Positions 59,418-64,000 of a DNA stretch of 64,000 bases are shown here, piece after piece. The notes under the pieces were generated by a model. It was not told the origin of the DNA and ran no database searches. It saw only the letters and a program-made list of their open reading frames with translations. Source of the DNA: Parapusillimonas granuli (GTDB lineage Bacteria > Pseudomonadota > Gammaproteobacteria > Burkholderiales > Burkholderiaceae_B); contig NZ_JACCEM010000009.1 of assembly GCF_013416525.1 (NCBI RefSeq), positions 1 through 64,000 of the forward strand, in the 5' to 3' direction. The translations under genes were made by a program, and so were the position numbers. Numbering within the stretch: the stretch's first letter is position 1; the number at the start of each line of letters is the position of its first letter.

Positions 59418-62240
59418 CTAGCGCCTGTCAGCGCTGGCAGGCCGCAAGCGGCGGACGGCCAGTTTCCTTAGTTCGGCGGCCCACAGCACGACGCTGGCCA
59501 GCGCGACGCACCACAGCCATTGCGCGGCTTCCAGCGGCACTGTGCCAAAGGCCACATTCAGGAAATCGGCGTTCACCACGGCGATCTGCGCCAGCGCCGA
59601 TATGCCGATCGCGGCCCACAGCCAAGGATTCACGGAGAGGTGGCGGAAGGCGCTGAGCGTTTCGGAGCGGGCGTTCAGGCAGTTGAACAGCTGCGCGAGA
59701 ACCAGGGTGGTGAAGGCCGCGCTGCGGGCGGTGGCGATGTCTTCATCGCCTTCGACCAGGCCGCCCGGCAAATGCATGTCCAGCGTCAGCAGGGTCACGG
59801 CGGCCATGGTCATGCCGGTTCCGAGCACGCCCGCCCACATGCGGGCGTCTATCACCCGTTCGTGCAAAGGCCGGGGGCGACGGGCCATGACGTCGTCGAT
59901 TTCCGGATCCATGCCCATGGCCAGCGCCGGCCCCGAATCGGTGATCAGATTGACCCAGAGTATCTGCGTCGCCAGCAGCGGCAGCACGACGGCGCCGCTT
60001 GCCGTCGTCAGCCCTATCGTGCCGGCGAGCACGACGCCCAGGAATATGGTCAGGACTTCGCCCATGTTCGAGGACAGCAGGTAGCGCAGGCATTTGCGGA
60101 TGTTGTCGAAGATGCCGCGGCCCTCGCGCACGGCATGGACGATGGTGGCGAAATTGTCGTCCGCCAATATCATCTTTGCCGCTTCCTTGGTGACTTCGGT
60201 GCCGTTCACGCCCATGGCTATGCCGATGTCCGCGGCTTTCAGCGCGGGCGCGTCGTTGACGCCGTCGCCCGTCATGGCCACGATGCACCCGTCGGCCTGC
60301 AGGGCATCGACGATGCGCAACTTGTGCGCCGGCGCCACGCGGGCGTAGACGGCGCTTTGGCGCACGGCCTCCCGGAACGCCGGCTCGCTCAGGGTGTCGA
60401 GTTCGGCGCCGGTCAGCGCCCGGGCGCCGGCCGGCGCGATGCCCAGGTCGGCCGCGACCCGCGCGGCGGTGCGGGGGTGGTCGCCGGTGATCATGATCAC
60501 GCGGATGCCGGCGCGGCGCGCTTCGCCGATGGCCGCGGCCGCTTCCTCGCGCGGCGGGTCCATCATGCCCACCGTGCCGGCGAAGACGAGGTTTTTCTCC
60601 AGATTGGCGGCGTCTTCCGGATGCTCGCCGGGCTCCAGCTCGCGATAGGCGACCGACAAGGTGCGCAGGGCGGCGTCGGACAGCGCATCCACGTCCGCCA
60701 GGATGCGCCGGCGCGTCGCGTCGTCCAGCGGGACGGCGTCGCTGCCTTTTTGCACGCGATCGCAGCGCTCGAGCAGCGTATCCGGCGCGCCCTTGGCCAC
60801 GAGCAGGATCGTGTCGTTCCGCTCATGGTCGATCTCCAGCGTGGACATCATCTTGCGTTCCGAGCTGAACGGGATCTCGCCGATGCGCTCGAAGCGCCGC
60901 AGGCGGTATTCGCAGGCCGGAACCCCGCCCCGCCATGCCGGCAGTTTCCGTTCGGCCACCAGGAAAGCGGCTTCCGTCGGGTCGCCCTGGATTTCCCATG
61001 AGCCGTCATCGAGCCGCCGCAGCCCGGCGTTGTTGGCCAGGCTGCCGCCCAGCAGCACGGCCGCGCTTTCCGCCAGCAGGGCGCCGCCGGACAGCTCCGC
61101 GCCCTCGTGCTCGAGCCGCCCGGACGGCGCATAGCCGACCCCGCTCGCATGGACTTGGCCGGAGAAGGTCGCGATCCGCTGTATGGTCATTTCGGAGCGG
61201 GTCAGGGTGCCGGTCTTGTCGGACGCGATGACCGACGCCGATCCCAGTGTTTCGACGGAGGAAAGCTTTTTGACGACGGCCTGGTGCCGCGCCATGCGCT
61301 GCACCCCCAAAGCCAGCACGACGGACAGGATGGCGGGCAGGCCTTCGGGCACGGCCGCGACCGCGAGCGACACCCCGAGCAGCAAGATGTTGATGGCGTC
61401 CGACGCATTGCGCGCCCCATGGACGGCGAAGGTCGCCGCCACGACGATCGCGGCGATGGCGATGACCGCAAGGCCCAGCATGCGTCCGACCCGCCCGATC
61501 TCTTTCTGCAAGGGCGTGGACTCTTCGCGCGCGCTGTCCAGCATGCCGGCGATCATGCCCATCTCGGTGCCCATGCCCGTGGCGGTGACGATGGCGTGGC
61601 CCGTGCCTTCGACGATGGCCGTGCCTTTGAAGACCATGTTGGTCCGGTCCGCCAAGGGCAGCGGTTCCCCCAGGGTGGCAGCCTCTTTGAGCACCGCATG
61701 GCTCTCGCCGGTCAGCGCGGCTTCGCGGGCCTTCAGCGCCGAGGCCCGCAGCAGGCGCGCGTCCGCGCCCACCGCATCGCCTTCGCCGAGCACCAGGATG
61801 TCGCCGCGCACCAGCTCCGCCGCCGGTATCCGCTGGACTTGGCCGTCCCGCAGCACCGAGGCCGTGGCGGCCGTCATCTTGGCCAGGGCCGCGACCGCGT
61901 TCTCGGCCTTGGCTTCCTGGGCATGGCCGAGGAGGGCGTTGATCAGGATGATGCCGGTGATGACGAGCGCATCGATGGGTGCCCCCTCCATGCCCTCCGC
62001 CATCCAGGCCAGCAGGGAAATGCCGGCGGCGGCGAACAGCAGGTAGATCAAGGGATCGCGCAATTGGCCCAGCAGGCGCCGCCAGGTGGGAATGCGCGGC
62101 GCGGCGCGGAGTTCGTTGCGGCCGTCGCGCGCCAGGCGTTCGGCCGCGGCCGCGGCCGTCAGGCCGTCGTCCACGTCGGTATCCAGCAGGCGGGCGACTT
62201 CCTCGGTGGTGAGTATCGAGGGATCTGGGGCGGGGTGCAT
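59418..62240 (-). CDS. P-type cation ATPase, Ca2+-type (SERCA/PMR1-like)
   Basis: 940 aa from the ATG at 62240. Order: actuator domain with LTGES, membrane helix with LAVAAVPEGLPAILSVVLALG (PEGL instead of CPC, so not a heavy-metal pump), the phosphorylation site SVIASDKTGTLT, nucleotide domain with VAKGAPDTLLERCD, and hinge MTGDGVNDAPALKAADIGIAMG. C-terminal helices are complete. Type II pumps move Ca2+ (or Na+/Mn2+) outward with ATP. The ion is not determined. An upstream in-frame start at 62345 overlaps the neighbouring gene's end by 4 bp. Confidence 0.93.
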   Translation of the reverse strand: MHPAPDPSILTTEEVARLLDTDVDDGLTAAAAAERLARDGRNELRAAPRIPTWRRLLGQLRDPLIYLLFAAAGISLLAWMAEGMEGAPIDALVITGIILINALLGHAQEAKAENAVAALAKMTAATASVLRDGQVQRIPAAELVRGDILVLGEGDAVGADARLLRASALKAREAALTGESHAVLKEAATLGEPLPLADRTNMVFKGTAIVEGTGHAIVTATGMGTEMGMIAGMLDSAREESTPLQKEIGRVGRMLGLAVIAIAAIVVAATFAVHGARNASDAINILLLGVSLAVAAVPEGLPAILSVVLALGVQRMARHQAVVKKLSSVETLGSASVIASDKTGTLTRSEMTIQRIATFSGQVHASGVGYAPSGRLEHEGAELSGGALLAESAAVLLGGSLANNAGLRRLDDGSWEIQGDPTEAAFLVAERKLPAWRGGVPACEYRLRRFERIGEIPFSSERKMMSTLEIDHERNDTILLVAKGAPDTLLERCDRVQKGSDAVPLDDATRRRILADVDALSDAALRTLSVAYRELEPGEHPEDAANLEKNLVFAGTVGMMDPPREEAAAAIGEARRAGIRVIMITGDHPRTAARVAADLGIAPAGARALTGAELDTLSEPAFREAVRQSAVYARVAPAHKLRIVDALQADGCIVAMTGDGVNDAPALKAADIGIAMGVNGTEVTKEAAKMILADDNFATIVHAVREGRGIFDNIRKCLRYLLSSNMGEVLTIFLGVVLAGTIGLTTASGAVVLPLLATQILWVNLITDSGPALAMGMDPEIDDVMARRPRPLHERVIDARMWAGVLGTGMTMAAVTLLTLDMHLPGGLVEGDEDIATARSAAFTTLVLAQLFNCLNARSETLSAFRHLSVNPWLWAAIGISALAQIAVVNADFLNVAFGTVPLEAAQWLWCVALASVVLWAAELRKLAVRRLRPASADRR

Positions 62241-62341
62241 GGGAATCACAGGCTGGTGGGCCGGCGCGCCAGAGGCGCCGCGCCGCGGTTTTCCGGACGG
62301 GTCGGGGTTTGCGGTGGCATGGGAATATCGGTTGGGGCGAG

Positions 62342-62887
62342 TCAAATTGCCAGCATAACGCCCGGCACCGCCGAAATCACCGATTCATGCATGGGATTTC
62401 CATCCCGCAGATGCCCCACGAGATCCAGCGTCGTGGAACGGCGAGTCAGCATCACGCAGCTTGCCTGGCCTTCACGTACGCGTGTGGCATGCCAGCAACC
62501 CGGCCGCATGCATATTCCCTGCCCGGGCGGAATGCTGAACGCCGCGATGGAAGACGGATCCGGGCGGCCATCGGGGCCGCTTGACGCGACGACCTGGATG
62601 ATCTCGCCGGTAAGCGGAATGATGGCCTGCTGCGTCAGCAGATGCGTTTCCAGGCTGCCTACCCGCGGGTCCCGGCTGCGATAATTGACCCAGAGTATCT
62701 CGTGCTCGCCGCCCGGCCCCGGATCGAAGAGATGCTCGCGCCAAAAATCCGTGGCCGCATTCGAGAAACACGGCGTCTCGCCGCCCGCCGGATAAGGCTT
62801 GCCCAGCATCCACCCGTAGGCGGAGAACGAAACGCCGTCCAGTGGCCTGATCGCCAATCCGATTCCGTCTTGCATGTCGATACCCAT
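62342..62887 (-). CDS. Ureidoglycolate lyase family protein
   Basis: 181 aa from the ATG at 62887 (62926 is an earlier option). The content fits AllA/ureidoglycolate hydrolase: IRPLDGVSFSAYGWMLGKPYP at the start, SLETHLLTQQAIIPLTGEIIQVVA, and SIPPGQGICMRPGCWHATRV, a cupin-like barrel with the metal-binding His/Glu pattern. In allantoin breakdown it releases urea and glyoxylate, but no other allantoin genes are near, so a different substrate is possible. If the ATPase used its longer start, the two genes would overlap by 4 bp and be one transcript. Confidence 0.78.
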   Translation of the reverse strand: MGIDMQDGIGLAIRPLDGVSFSAYGWMLGKPYPAGGETPCFSNAATDFWREHLFDPGPGGEHEILWVNYRSRDPRVGSLETHLLTQQAIIPLTGEIIQVVASSGPDGRPDPSSIAAFSIPPGQGICMRPGCWHATRVREGQASCVMLTRRSTTLDLVGHLRDGNPMHESVISAVPGVMLAI

Positions 62888-62943
62888 GATTCGAGTACTG
62901 GCATGATATATGCTGAAGACGGCCACAACAACGGGAGCCGCCG

Positions 62944-63882
62944 ATGCGATTCAAGCACTTCTTCGATCTGGTCAAGGATTCCGTCACCGCCTGGATGGAC
63001 GACGAAGCGCCGAGCATGGGCGCATCGGTCGCTTTCTACACCATATTCTCCATCGCTCCGCTGTTGCTGATCGTGATTGCCGTTGCCGGGGCGGTATGGG
63101 GCGAAGATGCCGTGCGCGGTGAGATCATGAGCCAGGTCAGCGGCCTGGTGGGGCGGGAGGGCGCGCAGGGCGTGGAAACGCTTTTGAAAGGCGCCGACGA
63201 ACCCAAGCAAGGCGCCATCGCCACCCTCATCAGCGTCGTGGTGCTCACGGTGGGCGCCACCACCGTCTTTGCGGAGCTCCAGCGGGCGCTGGACCGCATC
63301 TGGAAAGTGCCGGCGCGCGAAAAAATATCCGGCGTCTGGAACACCCTGCGCGCTCGCCTGCTTTCTTTCGGCCTCGTGCTGGGGTTGGCTTTCCTGCTGC
63401 TGGTGTCGCTGATCGTGAGCGCCATCTTCGGTGCGCTGGGCCGCTGGGGCGTCGGTCTGCTGCCCGGCTGGGAGCTGGTGCTGCAGGCCTTGAACACCGC
63501 GGTGTCGCTGGCGATGATGACGGTGATGTTCGCCGCCATCTTCAAGTTCATGCCCCAGGCCCGCATCGCCTGGCGCGACGTGTGGATCGGCGCGTTCGTC
63601 ACCGCGATCCTGTTCGAAATCGGCAAGGTGCTGATCGGTCTGTATGTGGGCAAGAGCTCGGCCATTTCCTCTCTGACGGCGGCGGGCTCGCTGGTGGTGG
63701 TGCTGATCTGGGTCTATTATGCTTCGCAGATTTTTCTGCTGGGCGCGGAGTTCACCTGGAACTACGCTTCGAAGCATGGCTCGCATGCGCAAGGCGCCAA
63801 GCCGCTGCAGGCCGGTGATTCCGGCGTTCACGCGCGGAATGGGGCGGATGGTGTTTCGATGGCCGATCAGCCCAAATATTGA
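62944..63882 (+). CDS. YihY/BrkB family membrane protein
   Basis: 312 aa with six helices. APSMGASVAFYTIFSIAPLLLIVIAVAGAVWG is the standard YihY start; FAELQRALDRIWKVP and LIGLYVGKSSAISSLTAAGSLVVVLIWVYYASQIFLLGAEFTWNYA close the core. The family was once called RNase BN but is a membrane protein of unknown or transport role. The hydrophilic tail (residues 275-312) is extra. After 63882 the window's last 118 bp hold no gene. Confidence 0.93.
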   Translation: MRFKHFFDLVKDSVTAWMDDEAPSMGASVAFYTIFSIAPLLLIVIAVAGAVWGEDAVRGEIMSQVSGLVGREGAQGVETLLKGADEPKQGAIATLISVVVLTVGATTVFAELQRALDRIWKVPAREKISGVWNTLRARLLSFGLVLGLAFLLLVSLIVSAIFGALGRWGVGLLPGWELVLQALNTAVSLAMMTVMFAAIFKFMPQARIAWRDVWIGAFVTAILFEIGKVLIGLYVGKSSAISSLTAAGSLVVVLIWVYYASQIFLLGAEFTWNYASKHGSHAQGAKPLQAGDSGVHARNGADGVSMADQPKY

Positions 63883-64000
63883 CTGCCGCATTCGGATCTT
63901 GCTCGGCCGGCTCGCCCGCGTTAACAAACGCTAACCCGCACGCCTCTTCCTCATGCGTCGGGCCCGACGCTTATGGGACAATCGACACAGCCCATTCTTC

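Overview
The window is GC-rich and gene-dense. It looks like a chromosome segment of a Burkholderiales bacterium, most likely Alcaligenaceae (Bordetella/Achromobacter-like). The grounds are a Bug-type solute receptor, a Bordetella/Achromobacter-like flagellin, a TRAP transporter, an rnr-rlmB pair, hupB beside tRNA-Val, and a tonB-exbB-exbD cluster behind a candidate Fur box. The genus is inferred from gene content and protein style, not from a database match.

Left end (1-3.5 kb): a scar zone. The end of an IS3-family element cuts a flagellin gene that has also lost its first codons. Next come an Rpn-type transposase/nuclease gene and a lone P4-type integrase. From 3.5 to 17.7 kb: a Bug receptor with a sulfatase, a PAS-containing chemotaxis receptor, a complete DctPQM TRAP transporter with its own promoter, a large MscS-type channel, and a tryptophanase gene divergent from a YheO/DauR-type regulator.

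A composite integrative island (about 17.8-29.3 kb) sits at the 3' end of a CAU-anticodon tRNA gene. The 3' part of this tRNA recurs at 27,641 and, with its downstream flank, at 29,232. The island carries an AlpA-like regulator, a large NERD-nuclease/SF1-helicase/zinc-ribbon protein (a strong candidate defence gene), a trbI-DUF2274 conjugation remnant cut by an IS3-family element, a Shedu-type defence nuclease, an uncharacterised gene, and a P4-type integrase. Its right part holds BrnA antitoxin beside a broken brnT toxin, plus relics of a second integrase and of an excisionase-like HTH gene. A paired GTGTCC repeat recurs near three of the attachment-site ends.

Beyond the island (29.5-54 kb): a secreted DM9/DUF3421 protein, a DMT exporter, a diguanylate cyclase, tRNA-Val, hupB, a Cys/Met-metabolism PLP enzyme, rlmB-rnr, two identical tRNA-Leu genes, a DUF421 protein, tonB-exbB-exbD, a two-component system, kup, and a six-gene Mrp-type cation/proton antiporter operon. 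Right end (52-64 kb): hemN behind an FNR-type site, ybaN, a Crp/Fnr regulator without an Fe-S cluster motif, a sulfur-oxidation operon (cytochrome c, flavocytochrome c sulfide dehydrogenase, YeeE/YedE transporter, SoxY-SoxZ fusion), a decayed second copy of the Rpn gene, a Ca2+-type P-ATPase, a ureidoglycolate lyase-like gene and a YihY membrane protein.
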